A stretch of DNA of 41,523 nt from an uncultured Mailhella sp. (GCF_944324995.1 NZ_CALUYL010000027.1:1-41523), one strand, 5' to 3'. Positions 1 to 8,727 are shown, counted from the first letter of the stretch. The notes: generated by a model from the sequence alone, not told the origin. Numbers and translations: made by a program.

Positions 1-183
1 TATGCAGGCATAGGCGCGCTCGACAGCGTGAATACCCGCATCATGGATTCCACGAGCTGGGCCGGAACCCTCGGCGTGCAGGCCGAAAAAGGCAACTTCG
101 CCCTCGGTCTCAACTACGGCGTGCAGGCTTCCTCCCACGAAACCGACCAGAGCGTCAGCGTCGGCATAAGCTGGAAGTTCTAA
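1..183 (+). CDS. Autotransporter/outer-membrane beta-barrel protein, C-terminal end (partial)
   Basis: Only the last 60 codons are inside the window; the gene starts before base 1. The visible end alternates polar and hydrophobic residues as in beta-strands (for example GNFALGLNYGVQASSH) and finishes GISWKF with a terminal phenylalanine, the usual BAM-recognition ending of outer-membrane barrels. Autotransporter barrels of this type insert in the outer membrane and carry a passenger domain outside. The passenger is not visible, so its function cannot be given. A single-chain porin is the main alternative. Confidence 0.75.
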   Translation, partial: YAGIGALDSVNTRIMDSTSWAGTLGVQAEKGNFALGLNYGVQASSHETDQSVSVGISWKF

Positions 184-216
184 AGGCAGGAAAGGCAGAA
201 AAGACAGGAAAGGCAT

Positions 217-239
217 GCGGGGGAGATAATCTCCCCCGC
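217..239. terminator. Hairpin after the autotransporter gene
   Basis: GCGGGGGAGAT (217-227) pairs with ATCTCCCCCGC (229-239), a near-perfect GC-rich inverted repeat 34 bases after the stop codon. No T-run follows, so it may be a Rho-type or weak terminator, or an mRNA 3' stabiliser. Confidence 0.4.
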
Positions 240-467
240 GCCCCCATGTTTCCGCCTCCCGGCTTCGCCGGTTCGGCGGGACAGGAGGAACGGGAAAGAC
301 TGATGTCGTAAGACCAGCTCCGCGCTTTTCTGCCTCCTTCCTTCTCGACCGTGATTCCGGCAAAGGCCCACGGTCGGGCTCCGCAGAGTTGCGTTCTGCT
401 TGCGCAGCCTTTCGTCGAGTTCAGGTAAGGCGCTTGCAGTGATGCTGCCAAAACAAACAAGGGAAGG

Positions 468-496
468 GCTCCGGTTCGTTTGGCCGGAGCTTTTTT
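468..496 (+). terminator. Rho-independent terminator in the gap
   Basis: GCTCCGG (468-474) pairs with CCGGAGC (484-490) and is followed directly by six T residues. It is a good intrinsic terminator but lies 285 bases after the autotransporter stop. It could end a long 3' UTR or a separate short transcript starting in the gap. Confidence 0.6.
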
Positions 497-1194
497 ATGC
501 GGGAGGAGAAGCGCAGATCCGTTGCCTTCGGACGGCATGCCGAAGGAGGGGAGATTTTTTTGTCGGCGGCGGGAGTTTTCTGGAGAATGTGAGCGGGGGA
601 GGGGAGCCGTTGCCGTGTTGGAAAATGAGAACAGCTTTCATGATGCTGACAGTGCAGTAGGGCGAAAAGTCGCTTCCTGAGCGTTCGGAGGTGACCGGGA
701 TGTTTTGGTGACGAGGCGCGCTGTCGGTATTCTCCGACCATGCGAAGAGCTGCGGAGGAACGTGAAGAAACATCATGATTATGTGAACTAAAGAACGATG
801 ATAAGAAGGAAAACCAGGGGCGGATTTCTGGGAGGCCTGACCGACGAGAAAAACGCGGTAATCGAAGGAACATGCCGGGCGATCTATGATTGTTTGAATA
901 GAGGAAGGCGCGTTGCGGAAGCCTTGCAGGCTCAGCTTGTCGTTTGTGCTTTTGTCGGGTCTGCCGTCTTTCGCGGAAATGGTCGGACTGTCGGCACGAT
1001 GTTTTGACGGCAATGCATGGTTATGCAGAAGAATCAGACGGAAAAGGATGTGGATGGATCAGAAATGCGGCGGTTATGCTGCATCGTGTTGCGGAGCAGA
1101 AGAAGATTATTGTATTGATCGTTATTTCACGAAGATGACGGGCTTTCTTTTCACCAATGACGGTTTGGCGTAGGTTTTTGCAGGGAGGTTCGTC

Positions 1195-2586
1195 ATGTCC
1201 GAAGCCGAAAACACCTCGTCTCTGCATTTGAAAGCCGTTATTGCCGCCCTCTGGACGGGCAATCTGTTCGCGCCTTTTCTCATGAGCGGCGTGGCCGCCA
1301 TACTTCCGTCCATAGGTGAATCCCTGGGGGCTCCGGCCGTCATGCTCTCGCTGGTTATGGTGTGCTATAACCTGGGGCAGTCCATATCGCACATGCTGAG
1401 CGGTCGCATTGCCGACATATTCGGCGTCAAGCGCACCCTGCTGGCGGGCGTGGGATGCTTCTGCCTTTTCAGTGTGTTCATGGGCCTTGCTCCGACCATG
1501 TCGGTGCTCATTCCCCTGCGTTTTACTCAGGGCGTTGCCGCCGCCACCATTTCCTGCGCCGTCACAACGCTCAGCGTGACGCTTGCGCCGCCGCATATCC
1601 GCGGTCAGGTGATAAGCATTGTGGTGTCGGCCGTGTACCTCGGACTCGCCATCGGACCGCTGGCCTGCGGCGGCATTACGGAACTTTCCGGCTGGCGCAT
1701 GGTGTTCTTCCTCATCGCGGCGCTGGGTCTGGCGGAACTTATTTTGCTGCATCACGTCATTCCCGGAGGAACGCAGGAAAAATCCGGCCGTTCCTTCGAC
1801 GTCGTGAGCGCATTTTTGGGCGCGCTGGGCCTTGCCTGCATGACCATGGGCGCAACGTGTACGTTTCTGCATCCTGCCGTGGTGGGCCTGCTGCCTCTGG
1901 GCGTGCTGATACTGATGGCGTTTGTCCGCAGAGAATGGACGTCCGCCGATCCCATGTTCGACTTGAAGATACTGGCCAAGGTCCCGGGACTTCCCGACGG
2001 CATGGCGGCGACCTTCATCAACTACGGTTCCTTTCAGGGGCTCTCCCTGTTTTTCTCTCTCTATCTTCAGCAGGTGCTCGGCCTGAACGCCTTCCATGCC
2101 GGCATGATCCTCATGATGCAGAGTCTGTGTCAGACGGTGTTTTCGCCCGTGGCCGGAAGAATGGCCGACAAGTATCGCCCCGGCATCATTTCCACTTCGG
2201 GCATGATGGTGTGCGGTTTGAGCATATTGAGCCTCATGCTGCTGGGAGAGGGCAGTCCCGTGTGGCAGGTCGTGGTCAGTCAGGCGGCACTCGGCACGGG
2301 GGCTGCGTTCTTTGTGGCTCCCAACATGACGGCCACCCTGGGCAACGTGCCCAAGGAACAGCTTTCCGTGGCCTCGGGCCTGTTCGGATGTCTTCGTACC
2401 ATGGGCGGATTGATGAGTCACATCATCATGGCCTGGATGATCGGCTTTTTCATGGGCGACACCGCCGTGACGCATGAAAATTCCGGACTCTTCCTGCACG
2501 CCATGCACTACACGCTGCTGCTGTTCGGCATGCTCAATCTTCTGGGTGTGGGACTCAGTCTGCGCGCGTTGCGGCATCATCGGTAA
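1195..2586 (+). CDS. MFS drug/solute exporter, DHA2-like
   Basis: Inner-membrane proton-driven transporter of 463 residues; the substrate cannot be told. Hydrophobic segments run along the whole length. The major facilitator motif A appears at about residues 70-80 (GRIADIFGVKR), and an antiporter motif C-like stretch with GPLACGG follows at about 153-160, which favours export. Length and the long central part suit the DHA2 group with up to 14 membrane helices. The start is set by the ribosome binding site GGGAGG seven or eight bases before ATG. It stands alone on its strand with no regulator beside it, so multidrug export is only a family-level guess. Confidence 0.85.
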   Translation: MSEAENTSSLHLKAVIAALWTGNLFAPFLMSGVAAILPSIGESLGAPAVMLSLVMVCYNLGQSISHMLSGRIADIFGVKRTLLAGVGCFCLFSVFMGLAPTMSVLIPLRFTQGVAAATISCAVTTLSVTLAPPHIRGQVISIVVSAVYLGLAIGPLACGGITELSGWRMVFFLIAALGLAELILLHHVIPGGTQEKSGRSFDVVSAFLGALGLACMTMGATCTFLHPAVVGLLPLGVLILMAFVRREWTSADPMFDLKILAKVPGLPDGMAATFINYGSFQGLSLFFSLYLQQVLGLNAFHAGMILMMQSLCQTVFSPVAGRMADKYRPGIISTSGMMVCGLSILSLMLLGEGSPVWQVVVSQAALGTGAAFFVAPNMTATLGNVPKEQLSVASGLFGCLRTMGGLMSHIIMAWMIGFFMGDTAVTHENSGLFLHAMHYTLLLFGMLNLLGVGLSLRALRHHR

Positions 2587-2787
2587 AAGAGCTTGCCCGT
2601 CGTTCTTCTGACGTGTAGCATGCCGGAGTATGAAGGCCCCGGCCCATGCCGGGGAAGGGAAGTCATCGCAATGCCGGATTCGCAGGCGCTGCGCATGTTC
2701 GTTTTCTAGTGCGGCGTTTTGCCGGACCGAAGTGCCCGTGCGGCGGTCCGGGGGCATGGCTCGGGGAACATCGAAAAAGGAGAAGGT

Positions 2788-3753
2788 ATGGGAGTTCTGG
2801 GCAAACTTTTCGGCGGCAGGGGCAGCAGCACGGCAAGCAGGCAGCCTCCCCTGAGAAACAACACGTCCAGTGATTCCGCGCCGGACAACGAAGGGCCGTC
2901 TTCGGCCTTCATGGGCAGACACTTTGAAGGCCTCGGCGACGTGTGGTCCGCCTTTTTCCCCGGCGGAAGCCGAGAATATGTCGAAGCGCTGCAGCAGCTT
3001 TTTGAAAAAAGCTCGGCGCAGGGCCCCGTCATGCATCGCAAGGACGGCAGCAGCGTCATTCTTCTGGCCTCGCCCGTGAGCGGCGGCATAGGCATTCATT
3101 CGCACATCGTCATGACGCAGGGCAAGGGACAGGCGGATTTCGTGGGGGGATATCCCGCGCTGGAAGGTCTGCCGGTGCCTTCCGTCATTGAGCAGGCGCA
3201 CATCTGGACCAGCGGCATATCCGGCGTGGTGGCCACGAGGGCTGTTGTCACCGGCGCGCCGTTTTCGTTTTTTCTGGCGGGCTTCTTTCAGCATGTTCCG
3301 CAGCTGCAGTTCGGCAGCCGGGCGGAGTTTCATATGGCCGGACTGGCGCTTTCGCTGGAGCAGGCGCGGCATGTCGATATTGCGCTTGAGAAGGGAACGC
3401 CCGCCTATGACGAGGCGCTGAAGGCGTTTCTCATCGCCCATCCGGAGAAGAAGGCGGCCGACTTTGCGCCCAAGAGCGTATCCACGCACGGGGTGGGCAT
3501 GCTGTTTCCCACGGAGGTGGTGAGCATGTGGGCCTTTCAGGTTCCGGTGCTCGGCACGGAGTGGGTGGAGTTCATGGGACGGCGTTTTCTGCGCATGCTC
3601 ACGCTGTTTTCCGGTTCGGGAGAACGTTCGGTGCGGGGCTATCTTTACGCGGCGGAGCACGTGCTGAAAGGCTTCGTGCCGCAGGTGGGCGACGATGTGA
3701 CCGGCACGCTGTGGCTTCAGGGCGGCATGGAACAGTACCCCGAAGAGCGATGA
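2788..3753 (+). CDS. Conserved-looking hypothetical protein, 321 residues
   Basis: Not recognised. The start was chosen at 2788 because AAGGAG lies seven bases upstream; the open frame runs 69 bases further but without a site. The first 40 residues (Gly, Ser, Asn, Pro-rich, from MGVLGKLFGG) look flexible. The rest reads as a folded soluble protein of mixed helix and strand, with no signal peptide and no clear membrane helix. A central stretch (SGGIGIHSHIVMTQGKGQADF) and a later one (STHGVGMLFPTEVVSMWAF) may be structural cores. Codon use matches the neighbours. It follows the MFS gene by 200 bases and has no clear partner. Confidence 0.7.
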   Translation: MGVLGKLFGGRGSSTASRQPPLRNNTSSDSAPDNEGPSSAFMGRHFEGLGDVWSAFFPGGSREYVEALQQLFEKSSAQGPVMHRKDGSSVILLASPVSGGIGIHSHIVMTQGKGQADFVGGYPALEGLPVPSVIEQAHIWTSGISGVVATRAVVTGAPFSFFLAGFFQHVPQLQFGSRAEFHMAGLALSLEQARHVDIALEKGTPAYDEALKAFLIAHPEKKAADFAPKSVSTHGVGMLFPTEVVSMWAFQVPVLGTEWVEFMGRRFLRMLTLFSGSGERSVRGYLYAAEHVLKGFVPQVGDDVTGTLWLQGGMEQYPEER

Positions 3754-3900
3754 AAAATTTTTCCGGCAGAAATTTGAGGCGTACAAAGGGCTCTATCATG
3801 GCTTTTCCCATGGTTTCGCGGTAATGCTGAACGTAGGGAAGAGAAGGATTTCGCAGGAGTTTGTTACAAAGAGCACTGTGGAGAAAATGGCGTGATATAT

Positions 3901-3922
3901 CGTATTAAAACAGTATAATACG
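3901..3922 (+). promoter_or_regulatory. Palindrome overlapping a -10 box
   Basis: CGTATTA (3901-3907) and TAATACG (3916-3922) form an inverted repeat with an 8-base spacer, and TATAAT (3914-3919), a perfect -10 hexamer, overlaps the right arm. No good -35 box is present at 17-18 bases, which suits an activator- or repressor-controlled promoter. The next gene starts 110 bases downstream (4032), so this probably drives the small exported-protein set. Confidence 0.45.
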
Positions 3923-4031
3923 TGTATTTTTTTCGATGTGTGGCTCGTTTGCGCGACTCTTGCATAACAGGGGGCTGTGCGCTATCACCCTAGAAAGGAT
4001 CCTGTCCAGTCTGCACAGGAAGAGGTAACAT

Positions 4032-4418
4032 ATGGATAGACGTACCTTTCTTTGTTCTCTGGTGAGTATGCTGACCGTCGGCATGACGGCGTCGTTGCTG
4101 CCCCGCGAGGCTGAAGCTGCGCCGCCTCCGCCTCCCCGCAGGCCCGCTCCCCGTCCGGGCGCTCCCGCGCCGAGGCCCGGCAGACCTGGCCCTCGTCCTG
4201 CTCCCCGCCCGGGCAGACCGGGGCCGCGTCCCGCGCCGAGACCCGGACGTCCCGGACCGAGACCTGCGCCGAGACCCGGACGCCCCGCTCCCAGACCCGG
4301 CAGACCCGGGCCCAGGCCTGCGCCGCGTCCTGGATCGAGACCCGCTCCCCGTCCGGGTGCTCCGAGACCGGGAGCTCCGCGTCCCGGATTGAGGCCCGAT
4401 CCCAGACGACCCATATGA
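4032..4418 (+). CDS. Tat-exported Pro-Arg-Gly repeat protein
   Basis: A 128-residue protein with a twin-arginine signal at its very N-terminus (RRTFL at residues 3-7, a hydrophobic stretch, then a likely cut after AEA near residue 29). The mature part is almost only proline, arginine, glycine and alanine, built from short units such as RPGPRPAPRPG repeated to the end. Such a chain would be highly positive and extended, as polyproline segments are, so binding to anionic surface material (LPS, peptidoglycan or nucleic acid) is conceivable but unproved. The start has GAGG nine bases upstream. It precedes a small secreted protein and a lipoprotein in the same direction. Use of the folded-protein Tat route for an unfolded repeat is odd. 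Confidence 0.7.
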   Translation: MDRRTFLCSLVSMLTVGMTASLLPREAEAAPPPPPRRPAPRPGAPAPRPGRPGPRPAPRPGRPGPRPAPRPGRPGPRPAPRPGRPAPRPGRPGPRPAPRPGSRPAPRPGAPRPGAPRPGLRPDPRRPI

Positions 4419-4455
4419 GGGCTCGTCAATACGTCATCAGCCGGAGGAATTGCCT

Positions 4456-4827
4456 ATGAAAGTTCGTTTTCTCAAGTGCGCATGCGCCGCGCTCCTGATC
4501 TGCGGCCTGACTGTTCCCGCTCTTGAGGCCAAGGCCGGCCCGGCCGACCTTACCGGTAAGCAGTGGACGGTTTCCACCACCTCGGAAAAGCTGGCCTTCC
4601 TGTACGGGGTGTCGAGCACCGTGGCGATCGAACAGCTTGTCGCCGACAGACAGAAAACGGAGCCTTCTCCGTTTGTTGCGGCCTGGATCAAGGCTTTCGG
4701 CGATCAGAACTGGAAGCAGATTCAGAAGAATCTCGACGACTGGTATGCCGCCCATCCCTCGGATGCGGAACGACCGGTGTTTGATGTTCTCTGGTATGAG
4801 TTCATGGCTCCGGCCTATAAAAAGTGA
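4456..4827 (+). CDS. Small secreted protein of unknown function
   Basis: A 123-residue protein with a Sec signal peptide (MKVRFLKCACAALLICGL, cut near ALEAKA). The mature part has a stretch resembling small periplasmic helical proteins (SEKLAFLYGVSSTVAIEQ) followed by a helical, Trp-rich region (AAWIKAFGDQNWKQIQKNLD) and an aromatic end. I do not recognise the family. The ATG at 4456 follows GGAGGA with good spacing; a TTG two codons upstream is less likely. It starts 37 bases after the repeat protein and ends 21 bases before the lipoprotein, so the three are probably cotranscribed. Confidence 0.7.
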   Translation: MKVRFLKCACAALLICGLTVPALEAKAGPADLTGKQWTVSTTSEKLAFLYGVSSTVAIEQLVADRQKTEPSPFVAAWIKAFGDQNWKQIQKNLDDWYAAHPSDAERPVFDVLWYEFMAPAYKK

Positions 4828-4848
4828 GATGTTTCTCGGAGTAGTATG

Positions 4849-5112
4849 ATGAAGAAACTTCCCGTTGTTGTACTTCTGGTGGGCGTTATGGCCTTCGGCT
4901 CCATGGGCTGCACCAATATGAACAGGACGCAGCAGGGCGCGCTCAGCGGAGCCGCCGGCGGCGCGCTTATCGGCGGCGGCCTGAGTGCTCTTACCGGCGG
5001 CAGCGGCACGACGGGCGCGCTCATCGGCGGTGGACTCGGAGCCCTGGCCGGCGGCATTTACGGCCATCAGCAGGAACGGAATGATTATTACGATCATGGC
5101 CGTCGCTGGTAG
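4849..5112 (+). CDS. Glycine-zipper lipoprotein
   Basis: An 87-residue lipoprotein (88 if the ATG at 4846 is used; GGAG fits 4849 better). The signal peptide ends in a lipobox-like FGSMGC, so the cysteine would be lipidated. The mature part carries two glycine-zipper segments (GAAGGALIGGGLSAL and GALIGGGLGALAGGI) of the kind found in OsmB/SlyB-type and other 2TM glycine-zipper proteins that pack in the outer membrane, then a charged tail with His and Tyr. These proteins are usually envelope-stress genes. It is the last gene of the exported set and is followed by the terminator at 5261. Confidence 0.8.
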   Translation: MKKLPVVVLLVGVMAFGSMGCTNMNRTQQGALSGAAGGALIGGGLSALTGGSGTTGALIGGGLGALAGGIYGHQQERNDYYDHGRRW

Positions 5113-5499
5113 TGTTGACATGTCATGAGACAGGATCCGGGAAAGGAGCCGCAAGGTTCGCTTCCGATGAATGACAGGTCGGCGTTTCCGGCGGGAAGCC
5201 GCAGGAAGGGAACGGCATGATGCAGACATGCGCTGTTCCGAGGCCGACAGAAAAGACTGAAAAAGCCCCCGAAAGGGGCTTTTTTTGCGTCTGTCGCACG
5301 TCTGGTGCGCAGCCTTGCGACCGGCGTCGGCGTCCGCCGCATCAGGGAAAAGGCTGCTTTGAGGCAGCACCGCGCGGCTTTTCGGCAGGGCAGCAAGCGT
5401 GTTGCCGGGCGCGCCTTGCCTTGCGCTTGCGGGTTCGAGAATTCTCCGTCCCGGGGACGCGGGCGCTCGCAGGTGAAAAAGGCGCGCGGCCGATGCCGG
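5113..5499. other. Intergenic stretch between convergent units
   Basis: It holds the bidirectional terminator at 5261-5286 and otherwise nothing I can support. Open frames crossing it are short and lack ribosome binding sites. Confidence 0.5.
5261..5286. terminator. Bidirectional Rho-independent terminator
   Basis: AAAAGCCCC (5261-5269) pairs with GGGGCTTTT (5275-5283), with a five-base loop and T-runs on both strands. It ends the lipoprotein unit on the + strand and can stop transcripts arriving from the permease genes on the - strand. Confidence 0.85.
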
Positions 5500-6324
5500 T
5501 CAGCGATCTCTCAGGCGGGGATCCAGCATGTCACGAAGACTTTCGCCGAGCAGGTTGTAGCCGAGCACCGTGATGAGGATGGCCAGGCCGGGGTAGAGCG
5601 AAAGCCAGGGCGCTATTTCCAGAGTATTTTTTCCGTCCATGAGCATGTTGCCCCAGCTTGCGTCGGGCGGCTGCACGCCGAGTCCGAGGAAGCTCAGGGA
5701 GGATTCCACGAGAATGGCTCCCGCCACGCCGAGCGTTGCCGAAACCAGCACCGGCGCGAGGGCGTTGGGCAGAATGTGGACGAAAAGAAGACGGGAGGTG
5801 GGAGCCCCGGCGAGCTTTGACGCGGCAATGAAGTCGCGTTCCCTCAGGGACAGCGTTTCCGCGCGGACGAGGCGCGCCACGCCCATCCACGACGTGAGTC
5901 CGATGACGACCATGATGTTGGTGAGACTCGGTTCCAGAAAGGCGATGACGGCAAGAATGAGAAAGAACGAAGGAAAGCAGAGCATGACGTCCACGCCGCG
6001 CATGATGAGTTCGTCCGTCCAGCCGCCGAAGTAGCCGGAAGCCAGCCCCAGCACTATGCCGATGGCCGTGGATATGCCCACGGCGACAAAGCCCACCCAC
6101 AGCGACACGCGCGCGCCGTAAAGCAGACGGGAAAACACGTCGCGCCCGAGTTCGTCGGTGCCGAGGAGGTGCTCGGCCGAGGGCGGCATGAGAATCTGAT
6201 CGAGGTTCAGGGCCGCGGGATCAAAGGGGGCTATCCAGGGCGCGAGCAGCGCAAGAAGGCTCATCACGAGCACGATGGTCAGCCCCGTGAGAAACATGCC
6301 GTGTCTTTTCAGGGAGATGCTCAT
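5500..6324 (-). CDS. Peptide/nickel-type ABC transporter permease (DppC-like)
   Basis: Inner-membrane permease of 274 residues, the second subunit of a DppB/DppC-type importer for peptides, nickel complexes or similar solutes. It shows the family's N-terminal helix, the conserved [19 protein letters not shown] block (about 52-70), several membrane helices and the cytoplasmic EAA loop (about 165-190, with [21 protein letters not shown]) that docks on the ATPase. Its ATG overlaps the stop of the DppB-like gene by four bases, so the two are translationally coupled. No substrate-binding protein or ATPase gene lies on either side, so the substrate is unknown and partners must be encoded elsewhere. 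Confidence 0.9.
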   Translation of the reverse strand: MSISLKRHGMFLTGLTIVLVMSLLALLAPWIAPFDPAALNLDQILMPPSAEHLLGTDELGRDVFSRLLYGARVSLWVGFVAVGISTAIGIVLGLASGYFGGWTDELIMRGVDVMLCFPSFFLILAVIAFLEPSLTNIMVVIGLTSWMGVARLVRAETLSLRERDFIAASKLAGAPTSRLLFVHILPNALAPVLVSATLGVAGAILVESSLSFLGLGVQPPDASWGNMLMDGKNTLEIAPWLSLYPGLAILITVLGYNLLGESLRDMLDPRLRDR

Positions 6325-7367
6325 GCCTTGTTCTCCTGACGGGCGGAGGTTCTGATGCGGGGATCGGCCAGCCCGTAGCCTGCGTCGGCGAGCATGTTGC
6401 CGAGCAGGGTGAGCACCGCGCCGAGCACGAGATTGCCCATGATGAGCGGGTAGTCGCGGGCCATGACGGCCGTGTAGAAAAGCTGACCGAGGCCGGGCAG
6501 GGCGAAGATGGTTTCGATGATGACGCTGCCGCCGATGAGTCCGGGCACGGAGAGGCCCAGCATGGTGATGACGGGCAGAAGCGCGTTGCGCAGCGCGTGT
6601 CTGCCTATGACGAGCCTTGCGGGCAGGCCCTTGGCTCTGGCCGTGGTAATGTAGTCCTGCCGGAGCACCTCAAGCATGGAGGAGCGCAGAAAGCGCGACG
6701 TGCCCGCAATGCTGCCCACAAGTCCCACAAGAATGGGCAGGGTAAGATGCCGTGCGATGTCCAGCGCCTTTCCCAGGGGCGAGAGCTGGGCATAGTCGAG
6801 CGAGGTGAGGCCGGAGAGCGGCAGCCAGCCGAGATCAATGCCGAAATAGAGCATGAGCAGCATGGCCAGCCAGAAGCTCGGCATGGCGAAGCCGAGAAAC
6901 ACCAGCACGGTGAGCGCGCGGTCGAGCAGGGAGCCCCGCCGCACCGCGGACACGATGCCGATGGGGATGGAAACGAGCAGGGTGAGCAGCAGGGAAATGA
7001 CGTTCATGCCGACGGTGAGGGGCATGCGTTCCATGATTTTTTCCATGACGGGGCGCGCGTCGCTGGAGAGGGAAATGCCGAAGTCCAGCCGGACGAGGCG
7101 GCCGAGCCAGTCCACGTACTGTTCCCAGAGCGGGCGGTCCAGTCCGTAGAGGGCGTTCAGGCGTTCGCGCACCATGTCGCCCGCCAGCGGATTCAGACTG
7201 GTCTGCATGTCCGTGGGGGTGCCGGGCGCAAGGTGGATCACGAAAAAGCTCACCAGCGTGATGCCCCAGAGCACCAGCAGCATCCACAGTGTCTTGCGCG
7301 CGGCGCGCACGGCGAGCGCCCGCCAGCGGGAGGCGGCGACGTCGCCGGAAGTCGGAGCGTCTTTCAT
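6321..7367 (-). CDS. Peptide/nickel-type ABC transporter permease (DppB-like)
   Basis: Inner-membrane permease of 348 residues, partner of the DppC-like protein downstream. Family features are the first helix followed by [11 protein letters not shown], the periplasmic region with [22 protein letters not shown], further membrane helices, and an EAA loop including [21 protein letters not shown]. The N-terminus has about 20 extra polar residues before the first helix. The ATG has a modest GGAGC site. The RdgC-like gene pair upstream is separated by 160 bases and a probable terminator, so the permease pair likely has its own promoter. Confidence 0.9.
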   Translation of the reverse strand: MKDAPTSGDVAASRWRALAVRAARKTLWMLLVLWGITLVSFFVIHLAPGTPTDMQTSLNPLAGDMVRERLNALYGLDRPLWEQYVDWLGRLVRLDFGISLSSDARPVMEKIMERMPLTVGMNVISLLLTLLVSIPIGIVSAVRRGSLLDRALTVLVFLGFAMPSFWLAMLLMLYFGIDLGWLPLSGLTSLDYAQLSPLGKALDIARHLTLPILVGLVGSIAGTSRFLRSSMLEVLRQDYITTARAKGLPARLVIGRHALRNALLPVITMLGLSVPGLIGGSVIIETIFALPGLGQLFYTAVMARDYPLIMGNLVLGAVLTLLGNMLADAGYGLADPRIRTSARQENKA

Positions 7368-7481
7368 TGCGTTCTGCTCCTCAATAAGCGGAAGTTGTGA
7401 AATTCGTGCAAAAGCGAGGTGCGTTGCGGCGGCTGGTCGGGAAAATGCCTGCGGAGCGCCTTTCGTCGGACGCTTTTGCGG

Positions 7482-7522
7482 AAAAACGGCCGCCTTCCTG
7501 CCTGTGCGTGGAAAACGGCCGT
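7482..7522 (-). terminator. Probable terminator after the RdgC-like pair
   Basis: On the - strand ACGGCCG (7522-7516) pairs with CGGCCGT (7492-7486), with inner GGAA/TTCC pairing, and is followed by a run of T. It lies just after the stop of the gene at 7528. Confidence 0.5.
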
Positions 7523-7527
7523 GAATG

Positions 7528-8097
7528 TCAGGCTCCGGGCTGCATGGTTCCCTGACTTATGTCGTGACGCATCCATTCGGCCACGGCTTTGGTTTCGGCC
7601 TGCCACGAGGCCGGGGTCAGACGCAGCTTGAGGAACTGACGGAACATTTCATCCAGCATGTCCAGCGCCTGATCGATCAGATACATTTTTTCCAGAAAAA
7701 CGGCGTCCGGGTCTTCGGAAGCGTCTTCCTTCGAGATGGGCGGCGTGCGCAGGGAATTGATGCTGAAATCTTCGGCCTTCAGCGTCACCTGCCAGTCCAT
7801 GCCGTCCTTTTCCAGACGCACGAGGGCGCGCACCACCTGCTTGCCGGTGAGCAGGCCGAGTCTGGCCTCGCGCAGGGGCGAGAAGGAGCCCACCACGGTG
7901 GCGGTTTCCTGATTCTCGCCTTCGCCGCCGCGCACCACGATGCGCTGTTCCATGGCCACGGTGAAGGGCTCGCCGTTGTGCTCCGGCGATTCCATGCGGA
8001 ACACGTTGCCGGTTTCGCTGCGGAACCACAGCCAGGTCAGAAATTCCTGCCCCAGAACAAGATCGGTGTTTTCTCCGATGTAGCCGATGTCTGCCAT
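7528..8097 (-). CDS. Probable C-terminal half of a split RdgC-like protein
   Basis: A 189-residue soluble protein beginning with an aromatic block around [14 protein letters not shown]. Its middle ([17 protein letters not shown], then a tryptophan and [10 protein letters not shown]) resembles in order and spacing the C-terminal part of E. coli RdgC as I remember it (EAGKVVTKLALDW and a later DGSLKRLKF). The gene upstream looks like the N-terminal half of RdgC and ends 15 bases before this ATG. RdgC is a ring-shaped DNA-binding protein that restrains RecA. The resemblance is by eye, so the call is tentative; otherwise it is a conserved hypothetical cotranscribed with an RdgC-like gene. Confidence 0.5.
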   Translation of the reverse strand: MADIGYIGENTDLVLGQEFLTWLWFRSETGNVFRMESPEHNGEPFTVAMEQRIVVRGGEGENQETATVVGSFSPLREARLGLLTGKQVVRALVRLEKDGMDWQVTLKAEDFSINSLRTPPISKEDASEDPDAVFLEKMYLIDQALDMLDEMFRQFLKLRLTPASWQAETKAVAEWMRHDISQGTMQPGA

Positions 8098-8112
8098 GTT
8101 CGATGCCCCCGG

Positions 8113-8727
8113 TTAGATGAAGTGCGTGGATTCCACGGCGTCGAGCTTGTCGGCGCACTGTTCGCCGAACATGGAGAGCGCCAGCGCACAGGGAACGAGC
8201 TGTTCGAGGCGAAGATCGAAGCTGCGGGTGAAGAGTTCAAGAAACATTTCAATCATTTTCGTCTGCGTGGAGGCAAAATGCACGCGGCCCGTGCGGGTAT
8301 TCCAGACCACCTGGAATTCCGCGGGAATGGGCAGAAAACGCCCCATGAGGCGCAGCTTCACCTGTTCGCCGATTTCCTTCTTGCGGTCGCGGGGAATGAA
8401 CTTCTTGCCCAGTTCCCTGATGCGGGCCTCTTCCTCGCGCAGCGCGATGCGCGTGTGCTTGCGCAGCACGGCGGGCGGAATGCGGCGCGTGTCGAGCCGG
8501 AGGGAAAAGGTCAGGTAGTCGGCCTTTTCCGGCGGACTGAGCTTCCATTCGGTATCGAGCATGTCGTCGAAATTGGTCCAGCCGAAGGCCCGTTCCTCGG
8601 CGATGTCGTCGATGTCCATGAAGGCGAACTGACGGAGCTTTTCGGGAATGGCGGGCCACAGTTCGGCGGGAACGTCGTCAATGATGCGAAAGCGCGTGAA
8701 GCTGGTGCTTGCTTTGAGAAAACTCAT
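8113..8727 (-). CDS. rdgC: RdgC-like recombination-associated protein, short form
   Basis: A 204-residue protein resembling the N-terminal two thirds of RdgC, the DNA-binding ring protein linked to recombination control in proteobacteria. Visible family features are the opening strand with FTRFRI, the early FMDIDDIAEERAFGWTNFDDM segment matching the 'GW' region of RdgC, and the LPIPAEFQVVWNTRTGRVHF segment matching the part of RdgC after its charged linker (the family has a similar IDTVNGLI stretch). RdgC is normally about 300 residues; this one stops early, and the rest may be the next gene. The start at 8727 has AGGAAGG just upstream; a frame extension of 16 codons has no site. Confidence 0.65.
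   Translation of the reverse strand: MSFLKASTSFTRFRIIDDVPAELWPAIPEKLRQFAFMDIDDIAEERAFGWTNFDDMLDTEWKLSPPEKADYLTFSLRLDTRRIPPAVLRKHTRIALREEEARIRELGKKFIPRDRKKEIGEQVKLRLMGRFLPIPAEFQVVWNTRTGRVHFASTQTKMIEMFLELFTRSFDLRLEQLVPCALALSMFGEQCADKLDAVESTHFI

Larger units (their letters stand above)
184..1194. other. 1-kb intergenic stretch, no supported gene
   Basis: Several overlapping open frames exist here on both strands, but none has a ribosome binding site together with recognisable protein sequence, and they are rich in Arg, Cys and Ser as shadow frames are. The stretch holds two hairpins (217-239 and 468-496, listed separately). The part from 620 to 1150 is less GC-rich than its neighbours. No tRNA, SRP RNA or 6S RNA pattern was recognised. 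A small RNA ending at the 468-496 terminator cannot be excluded. Confidence 0.5.

Noticed and set aside
1021..3786. A 921-codon open frame on the - strand
   Set aside because: It is antisense to the MFS exporter and the gene at 2788, is full of His, Arg and Gln typical of a shadow frame, and has no domain.
4130..4400. A repeat array that might be CRISPR or a satellite
   Set aside because: The units are short, imperfect, without unique spacers and keep one reading frame, so they are coding repeats.
5420..5460. A tRNA-like TTCGAGA loop
   Set aside because: The flanking bases do not form a T-stem and there is no anticodon or acceptor arm.
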